Source: Hydractinia symbiolongicarpus (taxonomy: Eukaryota; Cnidaria; Hydrozoa; Anthoathecata; Hydractiniidae). Taken from it: a stretch of 64,000 nt of DNA. Position 1 is the first letter of the stretch, and every line of letters begins with the position of its first letter. The position numbers were made by a program, and so were the translations under genes. Under the pieces are notes generated by a model that saw nothing but the letters and a program-made list of their open reading frames with translations, did no database searches and was not told the origin of the DNA. Location of the stretch: contig NC_079878.1 of the NCBI RefSeq assembly GCF_029227915.1, forward strand, positions 22,223,501 to 22,287,500, read 5' to 3'. This document shows positions 36,537-50,200 of this stretch, piece by piece.

Positions 36537-38289
36537 TCACCGAGAGCTTTTTGTCCCTACAATAGCCTTGTTTAATTTTAAGACGTTTAAGAATTCTTCT
36601 TTCGTATTTGGCCTGTTAGCTATTTTCTGTGGCGATGGTATAGATGGGTTTTTCAATTTGCTCTCACTACCCTCTCGACTGCCCATTTTTCGTTTAAACG
36701 TCACGCTTTTATAAATTTTAGGCTTTCTGGTGGTGCTTCTATAAGTCAGTTGGATATCATTTCGTCTTGATTGCTGACGCAGGGCTATGTAACTTCTCAT
36801 ATGGGCTGTTTGTGTACGAAAGTTGTGTCCGACGTTCGTTGTCGCTTTGACGTCCTTTTGTCGGATTGTTTGACTATTTGACGTGGTTTTATTTAAACCT
36901 TCAAACGACAGCTCCTTCGAGGCACGGTTAATTTTATGCAATTGTTTTTCCATAGTCATATATTTATGGACCGTCGATTCGACAACGTTTTTGATTGGTT
37001 GCGTATAGTCAATATCTTTCCACAGTGACCAATCATTTCTAAACGTTGGAATTGGTGCTGTTGTTGACGTTATAACTGTTAGTGTAGACGGTGGAGATAT
37101 CGACGTCGTATGCAGTGTGGATTTCAAGGTTGTAATCGATTTTATTGTCGGTTTTACAAACGGCGTTAATAACACAGTCTGTTCTTTCTGAAGGTCTTTT
37201 CGCCTTGAATTATTTTGTTCAGTCAGCACAACCATTCGAGAAAATCGGACGTATTTACGTACAAGAAAGTTTTCCTTTAATAGAATATATAATTTTGAAA
37301 TAAAACAGTAGTGAATTCTTGAGAAAGTACTCAAGTCAACGCCAATAAACGTTTGTACGCTAGAAAATGTTATATGCTTTTCATTTACATTCTCGTGCTC
37401 TAATGAAATGTCTTGGCAAGCGCTGTTTGGTAAAACATCCTTTGTTTTCACTAAATCAAATAATGTTGTCTTGCAACCATCTTCGTATACATTTACTGCA
37501 ATACTACCCATTTCACATGCCTCCAATTCTATGTTCTCTCCCTCTCTCCTTAATTCTTCTACGTTTTCTGTTGTTATCTCTTCTTCTTCTTCTTTTACCT
37601 TTTTTTTATTTTCCATGTATTCACCATTCTTTAGAGTATCCTCACTGCATGTCGATTCAGTTTCATCATTTAGACTTTTCGATTCGGTCAACGTTGCATT
37701 TGGTTCAAATGAGATTTGAAAATACTTGGTGACTTCGTGCAAGGTAAAAATACTCGTATACGGCATATCATCTATTGCAACACAAAAAGAGGTATCCAAG
37801 AGTTTACTGCCAACATTCAACGCTGGCTCCGTACTTTCATTCTTATTCATTGTTTCCTAAAAACAGTTATATGCACGTACAGCTTCTTAATATGACCGCA
37901 ATGAAAGAGTAAAACGAAAGATGCTTATTTGAAACAATGAGCAGTGGTGGCAAGCGATAGAACAGAGAAGAAACACAATGGTAGCAAATAATTTATCTAA
38001 TATCTTTATATAAACTTGAACGGTCAGAACTGTCATAATTATAATTTCCAATATGTGAACTTATACTTTTTTTCGTAAATCCTTACTTTTGGCCTTCTCT
38101 TGTCTTTGCAATCATGACTCTCACAGTCAGTAAGAACATCCCAAGCATGCTCCCACTCGAGCTCAGAAGGGCTTGGAGTGCAATTCGCCGCATACAAGTA
38201 TCTGTTTGGCGAACCAGGATATTTTTCCGATATTGTTTGCGTGACAACCACTTCTTTATCAGGAAACGTTGGTCTTTTGTCCATTATTA
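36537..38289 (-). CDS. Receptor exons 19-20: long cytoplasmic tail
   Basis: Exon 19 is 38087-38289 (donor AAAA|gtaagg) and exon 20 is 36537-37856 (acceptor gtttttag), joined in phase 0. The tail is about 510 residues, polar, with an acidic Glu-rich patch ([18 protein letters not shown]), Ser/Thr-rich segments and a basic C-terminal third. I recognise no kinase, phosphatase, ITAM-like repeat or other signalling domain. No further strong transmembrane helix is evident; a segment near [14 protein letters not shown] is only mildly hydrophobic and carries charges. Confidence 0.8.
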
Positions 38290-41200
38290 CTAAATTGAAT
38301 TATACATATTCCTCAAAAGTTTGCAATAGCATGGACAGGTGAAAACAATTCTGTATACTTCAAAAGAAAGGAGTTTCGCGTACGACCAATATTTTTTAAG
38401 TGGAAAGACGAATATTACATTGTGATATGTATGGCGTATGGCGTTTTTTCTTTCTTAAAACAATCGTGCGCACAAGTATTTCAAAAAAATTCTTTAAAAC
38501 AGAGCATCAATTGCGCGTGGAAATCATCCGATGTGTAAAATAACGTTTTACGCACCTACATGTCTTCTTCGAGGATTTTTTGTCCTATGAACAACGAATA
38601 TAAATATTAAAGTAATAGATACACTAATTTGGTTTTGAAGAAATCAACGAAGAGAAAAAGTTACGTTGAAATTTATATATTTATTCGAAGAATTTTAAAG
38701 TTATTAACACTAACCAAGCGAAGCAGACATATAAAGATCCAAGTAGAAGAATGACAGCCACTGGTATACCAAGCCATGCTGCAACGACTACATTTTCCCT
38801 TTTCTGTTCCTTTTCAGATATCTATAAAATAGTTTACGTTGCGTTACACACTGAGAAAGGAGTACAGAGAAATCATAGATCATAATAAACAAGACTGGAA
38901 TTGTGCGTATATAGTTAACCAATCCTATCTCTTTTTCTAAGTGTTTACATGTGGTGACCTGATTCTAGACTGCCCTGGATAATAAAATGATGCTGGTATG
39001 TGAAAAAAATCTCGTATTAGCGAAGATTTTTATCTACCTTTTGATCGTTAATGTTACTAAGAACTGCAAAGTGAGTTAGATGTGAGCATTTGCACACTGT
39101 TGTCGTTTTGTTGGTGAAATCTACCCAACACCCTTCAGTAGACCAGCTTCCTCCGGTATTATCCCTAGTGACAAAAAGAAGTAAATTAAAGTGTGTTCAT
39201 ATTTTAAGCAAAAAAAACGCTTTAAAAAATGCTTAATGCAGGCTAAGGTCCTTTGCCTTGTACCTTAGGCTTTTTGACACAACCTATTAAATATTACCTG
39301 TCATTGACATCCCAAAAAACACACTTTGATTCAGCAGGATTTGATTCCTATATCAAAAAAGACATTCTGTCATGTTGATGTTTAAAATGTTTTTTGGCGA
39401 TTGAAGGTATACTAGTTGCTTGGTCTATCAAAACATCCAAATTTAAGAATAAAAAAAGCTAAATGGTTAGTACTGGATATGAAAAAAATAAACTAAAGAA
39501 AAGAAAGAAATTGGAAAGTTTTTGTTTAACTGAAATAGACTGCAAAAAAATTTTCAGCACGTAAGATAAATTGAGGCAGTTAATAAAATATGGCTTATAA
39601 ATGACTAAAAAAGCAAAAAATCTATTATAAATTTGGCTTATGCCATATTATTAGTATAACAGACTAGTCCATTTAACGATAACCTTTAAATGCTGTAAGA
39701 CGATCGTAACAGTTGCATTGTGTTGGAAAGAAAGTTTTGGATGCACTGCACATGATATGACATTGCTGTTGACCACATAACCATCTGTAAAAATGACGTG
39801 TCTATAATGATAATTGTTAGGATCTGTTACAACATGACTCGATAGATTATACACGTTAAGAAAATGTCTTATACCTTTATCGTGAGCTATGAGTCACGGA
39901 CAAAAAATGGCGCAATAAATTTTTAAGCTAACAATTTTTGTACACCTTAAAAACACACGCACAACAATAATTGTGTCTGACATGCCCAGGAAGGATGAAT
40001 CAGGAGAATTTTAATGGAAAACATTTTGATAGATCAAATTAGATTAAAATCCGAATTTCTTAATTAAAATTTAAAACTATTACTGCATGTTACCTTTTTC
40101 TATTCCATCTGTGAGGCAAAAAATGACCCAACGTTTTAAAAGACATACTCGCGACCAGTGTAACTTCACCTAAAAATTTTTAGTAATTTGAATTAAAGAA
40201 GATCTCTTGTACAATGTGGACCATTTCGCACAATTAGAACCTAATCTGTAAATCGTCAAATGCTTGAACACCTCAAAAAGGTTTAGTCAGGCTGCACATA
40301 TACACTCCTTCATCTGCCACCTTAAATCCCTATTTTGAAATGGTAGATTATAAATTATTTTTATTATATTCTTGTCTATGTGTTCTGTACCTACCGGGCT
40401 TAAAAACATTGCGAGGCAAAGTAATTGAATCTTTTCTTGCAGTCCATTCATTCATAAGAGGTACCATATTGGTAGGAAAGGTATAGTTTCTTCCATTCAG
40501 TTCTGGTTTGATTTTTGAGACAGCGAGTACTAAAATGAAAACAAATGTATATGTGGCACAACATTTCTTAAATTTACTGTTTAAATTTACGATCAGATTT
40601 CATCAAATAAAATTTCCAATCCATTATGGCCACAAGTTTTTTTATCACGAGGCAAAACAATAGGTTGACAAAAATCACACATTCCCCGTAGCTATGTATG
40701 GATGCCTGGATAGTGCTAGTTGAAAGATACTATGGTTAAAAGCCTGAACATCAAACAGCGACCCACGCATCATTGTAAACTGGTACCTCCATTAATTATA
40801 CGAAACGAGAAAATAGCTTCCAACATAAGGATGCGTCGTGGTACTGAAACTGGCAATTTAGCAGCTATCCATTACAAATTAAAACTAGCTGTGATGATCC
40901 CTGCGATACAGTGGCTTACGGACCGTCTACTTCTAATCAGGTATCAACGCTCCTTTATGCTTGTGTAGCTTGTTATGTAAAAACCAAAAAAAATCCTCAC
41001 AAATGCGTCTCTGTTTAAACAGCGGTATTTATAGATTGAATGTTGGTGGAGGGAGCTTCCCGATAGGCTGGAAAGTTTTTTGTAAAACTGGCTTAAATGC
41101 ATTGAAATACTTTGATACATTACGACTCTACATGTGAAAAAAACCGGTAAAACATTTCTTTTCGCGAACACAAAAGATGTAGGTAGTCCTGTGAACAAAA

Positions 41201-44200
41201 ATCTGCTATATTTTTCGTTTTTTTTCCAGGGCTGCTTTTACATCTTGGCTATAATAATCGCCATATTCTATTTGTCTCTGCGCAAAATGGTACCTCAAGT
41301 AGCGAAACACACGAAATGCGGTATATAAAGGACGCACGAACCACCGACTGGTATATTATGATTCCGCTCATAAAAAGAGAGTTAGATTTATTTCGAGCCA
41401 CAGTATGAAACACACAACGAATAAGACATCAGACAGACATATTCCTACCATCTGGAGTTCCGGAATATATATACGAGTTTCCTGAAAATTTTGGTCTTAC
41501 CCAATGTGGCAAGTGTCCTAAATGACCAGATTATATACTTACCTGCTCGAATATTTTATTAAAATGGTGTGTTCTATTTTGTAGGACACACACTTTAATT
41601 ACTCAAATCGTAGTGGCGATGACTCAATCAGGTCTTGATGTCGTTAAAGACGATTTTCTAAGCACCGAAGACAGAAGATCATTACAAATTTGTTCAAAAA
41701 ATCCTCCCGAACTTGATGCTAAAGAATTCCTCGAAGCCTACAAATACCTTTGTACATGATATTAACGGAGCAGTTTATTAACAACACGTGTTTTGTAAGT
41801 ACATGAATTTAGCACGATCTTAAAAAAATTATGGCCAATCCGCCGGAAGATAGTGAAAATAAAGAGAGTGAGAGTTACAGTGAAGGAAATGAATAAAAGT
41901 TAATAAGTTTTAAAGAAAAAGAAAACTTGTAATTTAAACCCTTTACCACATGTCCCGTATTTTTTACCATTTTAATCAGTGTATCACCAAATTTACGGGC
42001 CCTAAAAATGAACACGGCATAAAATTAACCCGAAAAAGGCCAAAATCCGTTAATTTCATGCTCTGTTAACTTCCTGTATTAAGGTATGTTATAAAAAATT
42101 TGGATGGCGAAATTCTTGTTATGTGTTATTTATTTTAAAATACACCTCCATACTTCCATGACTCTATTCTTTGATATAAACCTTTAAATATAAACCACAC
42201 CACTCTTAAAATAACTTCGAGGTGAGATAGGGGCCTTAGCGCGAGGTTGTAACAGTGTCTAACAATACATGTATTTATGACAATACAGAAACCAGGTATT
42301 CGAAATGCATTACGGTATACTGTGGTAGCTCTTCGTCATGCGAGATTTTGAATTTCATTTTTCAAATTCAATTTAAAATTATATTTAAAATAAAACCAAA
42401 ATAAAAAAGGCAAATTAAAAGTAAATTAAATTGAAAGTAAAAATAGAATTTGAAAATTACAAATCAATTAAAAACACAATTTTATAAAGCGTTTCTTATG
42501 TGTTAGTTCTTGGCCACCATACACAAGAATTTAGCCCAATTTTACGTTCTTGTTATAAGCCTAAAGGCGGTGATACACGATCCAATTAATCAATTCAATT
42601 CATCGAAATTATATTGAGCATTAATATAAATTGAACAGATTTTTGATAATTTACTTTCGATAAAATGTCTTTAGAGAGTGAAGACCGAGTTGAACTCGCT
42701 GTTGTTACAGTTATTATTACAATAACTAAAATATTAAGAAAACGTTAGAAACAGAGTGTGTTATTTGTTGCTAAACGAATTTCGGTTAGAGCAAGAAGAT
42801 TTTTTTAATTTTTTTCGATAAAAATCTCGTTAAATTCTTTTTTGTACATTTTTGAATTTTCCGCGCCCGAGGGCGTAGGAAATTCTTTAAAACCGTCGTT
42901 TTTTTCTTCCGGAGCATTTTTTGAGAAAAAAATCGACCCTGGGATTTCACGTTGGTCCGTCACAGATGTAAACTTCGTACCCAAGCTCCTTAACTACTGA
43001 GTCTAGTATTGACGCTTCAGGCCAAAATTGGTATTTTTTTTCGACAAAATTTGGCACAGTTAACAAACAAAGTATGCTGAACATAATGGTGACATAATAA
43101 TTTTGATTTTTGTCACCTAAATGTCATTTTAGGCCAAAATTGGTCCAAAAATTAGAACTACTTTATTTTCAACAAAATTTGGAACAGTTAACAAATAAAG
43201 TATGCTGAACATGATGGTGACATCAAAATTTTGATTTCTTCTTACCTAAATGTCATTTCAGGCCAAAATTGGTCCAAAAGTTAAAACTACTTTATTTTTA
43301 ACAAAATTTGGCACAGTAAACAAATAAAGTATGCTGAACATGATCGTGACATCAAAATTTTGATTTTTTTGTTACCTAAATGTCATTTTAGGCCAAAATT
43401 GGTCCAGAAATTAAAACTACTTTATTTTTGACAAATTTTGGCACAATTAACAAAAAAAGTATGCTGAACATAATGGTGACATCAAAATTTTGATTTTTGT
43501 CACCTAAATGCCATTTAAGGCCAAAATTGGTCCAAAAATTAAAACCACTTCATTTTCGGCTAAGTCTGGCACAGTTAACAAATAAAGTATGCTGAAAATG
43601 ATGATGGTACAAAAGTTTGATTTTTTGTCACCTAAATGAACATTTCAGGTCAAAATTTATCCAAAAATTAAAACTGCTTTATTTTCGACAAAAATTGACA
43701 CAGTTAATAAAAAAAGTATGCTGAAAATGATGGTCACATCAAAATTTTGATTTTTTGTCAACTAATGCCGTTTAAGACCATAAACGTTTCAATCGTAAGA
43801 CTTTCAACCATGAATGATAGGCTGTATTTTTTGTTAGCAATTTCTTTTAAAATGTGAGTTTACTATGACATGTTTCGTTTTGTTTGTGTTTGTTGTAAGA
43901 TATAATGTCACTGGTGTGCTTTATCTTCAGAGGTTCATGCACCAAACCCCTTCGAATGTTTGGCACAATAACACAACGAATTAGCAGGTTTTCATCAAAT
44001 ATTTTGGTAGCGCGCGGAAATTCTTAGAGCCCCCAGGGCTTCTTGTTTTGTTTTTAAACGTCCTCTAGTAATGTTTATTTTTGACATAGAAACTCACATT
44101 TTTCTGAGCGCACATTTGATGTACAGATTTTAAGCATTTTGGTTGGCTAAAAATCTTTGGATTAATCGAAAAAGTTGAACCGGTCCGAGTTTTTAAAAAT

Positions 44201-47200
44201 CGAATTTGACAAGTCTGAGCATGCCGAAAGCATACGATTTTTACATGATACACGATCCGATTAATCGAATTCGATTAATCGGATCGTGTATCACTGGCTT
44301 AAAGCTAACTAATTTTTGAAGCGAATTAAAGCGAATTATTAAAGCGAATTGCCTTTTTTGTATTTGTGTGAAAAAATTTAGTGTGATTTTTCACTTAAAT
44401 CCGCAGTGATATGTTCCGCACTTTCTGTGCCATCATTTGTCATTTAACAGACGAGGTAATTCGTGGCACACCACACTGTTGACGTAGGAAATTTCTACAA
44501 CTTACCATTGATAAGACCAAGCAATTAGCAATTAAACATGCCGTGCAAATACCTTTGACAAATATTTCTTAAGAAAAGAAGCTATTTTCTTTTTCTTAAT
44601 TTTTTTTGTCTGGTAAAAAACTTTATCTATTGACTAAGAAGCACCAAATTTAGACAAAAACTAAATTATCTAGAAATAAATTAAAAAATTGCAATGTTCC
44701 ATAATGCTGAAGAAAACTTTCGTCAGGGAAAAAGCAATACTAACACATTGGTGATGACAGAATCAAAGAATTTTTTTTTAAAAAAAATTCCTTTCTATTC
44801 CTACGTTAAAATCTCTGATTACTGCAGATATATGACAACAAGAATTATTTTGAGTTATAAATATAAATATATTTGGTCTTGTACGTTTCTCTGAATAAGT
44901 AAACTTCCCGTCGATTTTAAGTAGTTCTCCTTTGCCTGTTTTGCTACCGAAACCGACTTTTCTACATTGTAAATGTTGCTTCGCCCCCTTCTCCCCCTCA
45001 CTCCTTTCAAATACCCACCCCACCCATTTTATTCCACCTCTTTTCAACAATAATTTAGGCAACACGACATAGAGGGAAACACGATGTAAAACAAACATGT
45101 TAATACAAGACAATATATAATACAAAAATATACTTACAAATACTTCTCGTGATGACAGGTTTCATGTTCATTGGCCTGGGTAGCTGACCTGCAGCGCGCA
45201 AACCAATCGTGTCAAGAGAAATCATCAGCTTTGTTGGATCTATTGGGTTCTGAAAGAGGATTCTCAAGCTGTTATAATTTAGTTATCAGCTACAATAAGA
45301 TACTCATATCAAAAGTCTTTACAAACAAAAGTATTAGGTTTATTGGAAATGAATTATCTCTTGTCTATTCCAGAGTCGTAATATCTTTCAACTATACACT
45401 TTAAATAAAAATACATTTGGCCTATTTGTTTTAAGGCAAAGATTAAAGTTGTTTTTGCGAATTTTTAGGGTTTCAGATGTTAGCTCGGTAATAGGTTAGG
45501 TAATGTCGAAAATTAAGCCAAATCATTTTTAATTGCACAATATTGTAAACTTCATTGGGTTATTAACTTCTTAAAATTAAGAAAATCTCTTTTTTTTTAA
45601 AATTTATAAATCGTGGTATTAAATTGTTGAACGCTAAAAGCTACGAATATATGTTATTGTTCAAATTCAACATGAAGCAGGGATTAATTGCTATGTCATG
45701 TTATCAGTTAGATAGAATTTCTATTTTTTTTCAAGAAAAAAATGAAACTGGATTTATCAAGAAAAAACATTAGACATCTAAATGTATTTACCGCTTTTGA
45801 CGTGGCCCCCAGATTCTTCCATTCATCTTTATTTGTTTCGTCCAGAAGATTGCTTACAGACCGTGTGATACTCTAAAAAACAATAATAATCATAAGTTTT
45901 GAATTAGTATCCTTGAGAACGAATTAAAATCAGGCGTTAATGTTTGTACGTTGTATAAAAAACCATAAACCGTATATAAAAGTGTTTCAATACACAGTTA
46001 ACTCCCGGTAACTTCAACACCACATATCTCGAGCTTTCATTATCTCGAACCATTTTCTTGGGTCCCTTGAACTTTCCTTAATACTTTCTTATAAAAAACT
46101 CCGGTTAACTCAAACCTCAAAACACTAGAACATTCGTTAACCCGACCCATTTTTCGTCCCACCTGTGGCTAATTTCTGCGGATAACTCGAACTTTTCACT
46201 CGAGAAAAGGAAATGAAATTTTTGTTTAGCTATTAACTACTGATGTAATATAGATAGATATTGTTGTCTGTCATAAAAAAAAAATTAATTTACGTGGGAC
46301 TTGCATGCCTTTTCATCGACAAGATTGCAACTTTTCCCGGTAACTGTTGCCCCACCTCATTTTAAAAAAATCGCTTCAACTCGAACTATAATCTCGTTTA
46401 ACTCGAACATTCGTTAAGTCGAACTATTTCCCTTGATCCCATGGAGGTTCGAGTTATAGGGAGTTAACTGTACGTTATACACAAAATATAGGGTTGTAAC
46501 GAGAGGAACAGGTTAAAACAACAATGCAAATCAAGTAGGTTTTTAACTCTGCATCTAAATGTTTTTACTTCAGATTACTCAAAAAACAGGGTTTGGAGAA
46601 AATACTGCATGCTATGGAGAGGAGACGTACTCGCATGTCATCATGGTTTAACTTTTCGCTGGTTGTTTGATTGACGTATTTACTGATTGAATAAATAGCT
46701 TGCACAGCCTTTAATAAATCTCCACCAAATATCAACGAATTGTCAATGGTTTGAGTTGTGACGTCATCCAATTCCTGCAGCAGTGATCTTACGTTAATGC
46801 CACGGCCGAGCTGTTTTACCTAGAAAGAAAATTTGCGTTGTTTTTTGACGTGTAAGGTGTTTCAAATCTGTTCTAAGCAATTCCCATGAAGGGGAAAATG
46901 TTTAATCAAATATGTTCCTTACTTATCAGCATCACGTTGAAGAGAATCATGGAGAGTCTTGGTATTAGCATTTCTCACGAGCAGAAAGGTTGGTTAAAAT
47001 TAAAATCCATTTTTATTGACTTTGAATTGAAGCAAATATCACATTTGTATCCGCAAGGACATAGAGAGATTAGTGGTAAGATAAAAAAAAATGCGGAAAA
47101 ATATGGACAAGGGGTGAGAAGGGTAAAAATTTGACAAAATTGTGTGGACTTCTTTTATGGATAACCCCACACAAACATTGGATATTTTCAGTTTAATTTT

Positions 47201-50200
47201 TAGTTAAATTTATAATATAAAAAAGAGATTTTGTAATCATATTCTTTGTATATACCTCATATTTTAAAAGTTTGATAAGTGTTTATCAAATAAGTCAATG
47301 AGGTGACTCTTATTATTACTAACCTTTTAAAACAAACTTGAGATTTCCTTATTTTCTATTTTTTAGCGTTGAAAAAACTTTTGCATCCTGAAAAGTATCC
47401 ATGACTCGGTGTAAACACACCTTTGCGTTTTGCTGATTTATAATTTCTAAAGGCATAATCTTTTGCAAAAATGCCTAATGTAATAGATCATTTAGAGAGT
47501 AGAATAATATTATATATTCCGTGCTAGTGACTTTCCAAGGTATTAGTAACACAATAAAGTGTTATACCAGCGCCCCTTTAATAGCCATTCACCAGAAAGT
47601 CCATGCAGCCTTTGCGGTCGCTTTCATGTAGGCTCTTACTTTCATGCCCCAGCGATGATGACGGTTTAAAAAATAAACACGTCAGTAATGGGTGAAGTGA
47701 CAAGCCGTGAAGTTGAAGCAAAAAACGATATGACACAATTGACAGTCTAGTTACCTTGTCAAACATTCTCGAATAATCATGAGATATGCATCCACTGAAA
47801 TCAGGTTGTTCCCAGTCTCCTTGTTGGTTACAAAGTCTCTTTGCTTTACCTAAATTTAAAAGTAAATAATTTTGTAAAAGTTAATGCAGAGGGCAAAATT
47901 TTAATCTAACCAGGCGTGCACAACCAGGTTCAGATTGTTGATATACACTGTGGTGGAAAGTTAAACTTTACTTTGTCAAGTTGTCTTTATAATCTCTCAC
48001 CTAAAGCAGCCCGCGGACAATCTCTCAGAGCAACAGTACCAGCAAGTGTTTTCTGCCACGGAATGCCAGTGGCAAGTTGTTTCTTGCAATACAACTCTTG
48101 AGTGACATTAGATCTACCATATCTTGATTTAAAAAACATCAGTCTTGTACTCTTCTTACTGGCAACCAATGTTTCGCAAATTGTTTTGTTTTGACATTGC
48201 ACTAAATGGCAGACCTAAAAGAAATAAGGGGAAAACTTTAAAGCATCGATTTTACAGAAACATTTACAGAAAATTTGGTGTTGTTAAGATGTAATAATTA
48301 TTATGACTTCCTTCATACAACCTACGAGATATATTTTTGTCATCAACCAAAAAGGCATCTCAATTTATGTATTTTATAACACAGATCCAGCTCTGATTCT
48401 CTCAAAGATTTGACTGATTAGGTTAGTTAGGTTTGTTTCGTTGGATTATCTTTGCTTATGTGGACGCAATTCCGAAAATGTTTTACCTTTCTATATGCAT
48501 ACAGCATAAGTTTAAAATAAAATATCTATATTTTAATGCTCGCGTCTGTCTGCCTGCCCCGGACGATTTCCCGTGGATTCTTTTTTTAAAGCCAAAAACA
48601 ATGCCTGTTCCGGAAACAGGAAAAACCTTTAAATGACCAGCTGACATCATTTGACAATTGGAAGAAGAAAAAGTGGAATCATGCGCATATTTTATTTAAG
48701 ATTGTAGCTAGCCCATTCCTATGTAACTCTACCTCTAATCTTATCAATCTTTTTGCTTTGATAGAAGAGTTTTGGATAACTACTACAAACTTTCCTTTTG
48801 ACTAAGAAATCGTGAAGTTAATTTTTTAGCTATGCTAAAGGTGAATTCACATGGGCATAAAGGTGTAAATGCATATTCCTTTCCAAAATTGTATGAAAAG
48901 ACAAATGAATTAATATAAGAAGAAAATAAAAAAGGTAAGAAGCTTTAAATGTTTTTGTGCATAAAAAGATATAACAGTGCATATTGTCTTTCGAGACATT
49001 TTGACAGGCTGCTGTAGCACTAAAGAAGTCTGCTGACTAAAGCTAAACAGGTTTTCTTGATTCATTTCGAACAAGCCACTATATGCCTACACTTTTAAAT
49101 CTACCTAAATGTTCACTTTTCTCCTGACAGAAGACCTTGTACTTTCAAAATCGCCTTCAGCACATTGACAGACCCACATGACTAAAGCCTCTCCAGAATT
49201 TAATCGTTTTTATAGCTGGCCAGAACGGACTGATCAACGCTTGTATTTTTACATTATACTTACAGTAAAGTTTCTGGTGGGACTAATTATCGTTTTAATA
49301 TATTTGTTACACCATGTCATTAGTCAATAACACATACCCCATCCTCCAACGCAGCAACGGCGCAATTCTTGATATGACAACATTCCTTGGCACACTCGTG
49401 AAAGTCTACCTTGGGTATTTTAGAAAGCGTGTCGATTTTATCGTATTTGAAAATCTTGTTATGGACATCGGCTGTTAATACACAATCTGAAAAAAATAAA
49501 AAATAATATTCACTTTATTTAAACGAAATGGTTTTAGAAAGAAAATTGGTGAAGTGATAGGAAAAATATTATTCGCCCCTTTTCCAGTAAGATCAGTGTT
49601 AGCATATCGACACAGTCTAATTATTTTACAGTGTGATCATTTATACCAGTCCAGATATATAACAATCTGCGCTTTTGTTACCATAAAGACGATTGTGTTT
49701 GCGACACAAAAAAAATATTTTTTTAAAATCAATGAAACGTTTTTTCAAAAAGAAGAACAATTTTTTTTAAAAAACTCAAGTGTGTTTTGGATCTTGCGTT
49801 TCTCAAAAGTTTTTGAATTTCATTATTAATAGTCATTTTACCACAAATACCCCTGCTTTTTTACCGACCGAAATGCACGCGCATTTAAAAACCTGCAAAC
49901 TTTTGTAAACATTGGAAAGTCATCTATAAAAAAATATCAGCATTCTTTTTGTAAAATATGATTTAACACGTTTGACTCGCTTTCCCAAGATCTCTCTATT
50001 GCGAAGGTAAGTCAGTCTTGGCATGATCGCCTTGATTCTACCAGGAACTCGGTTAGACAAGATGTGTAGGGTATTAGCGTATGTTTTTACCTTTAGGTAA
50101 TTCAAGTGCACTTTGTTTTTCTTTATCTTCTTTTTCGTGTTTGTGAATCTCATGAGGGACGATTGTTTTAAGAGTTTTATTCTCAACTGAAAAATAATAA

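Larger units (their letters stand above)
24240..42055. repeat. Right copy of the segmental duplication, joined to the full receptor gene
   Basis: Same order as the left copy (S block, R arm, LINE, non-coding T region, 9-bp-TSD element, tRNA-like, receptor 3' exons, broken small gene), but here it continues into receptor exons 1-11. It is therefore likely the parental locus. It differs by the tandem duplication at about 30375-35745. Confidence 0.85.
42563..44303. mobile_element. TIR element in receptor intron 11
   Basis: The left end AAGGCGGTGATACACGATCC and the reverse complement of the right end AAGCCAGTGATACACGATCC match over about 20 bp. The interior carries a 129-bp tandem array and the right terminus a 48-bp perfect palindrome. 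No transposase is seen. The target duplication is uncertain. Confidence 0.55.

Noticed and set aside
44778-45125. 115-codon minus-strand frame in intron 11
   Set aside because: Lies in intron sequence just after exon 11, with no recognisable domain and no in-phase splice sites.
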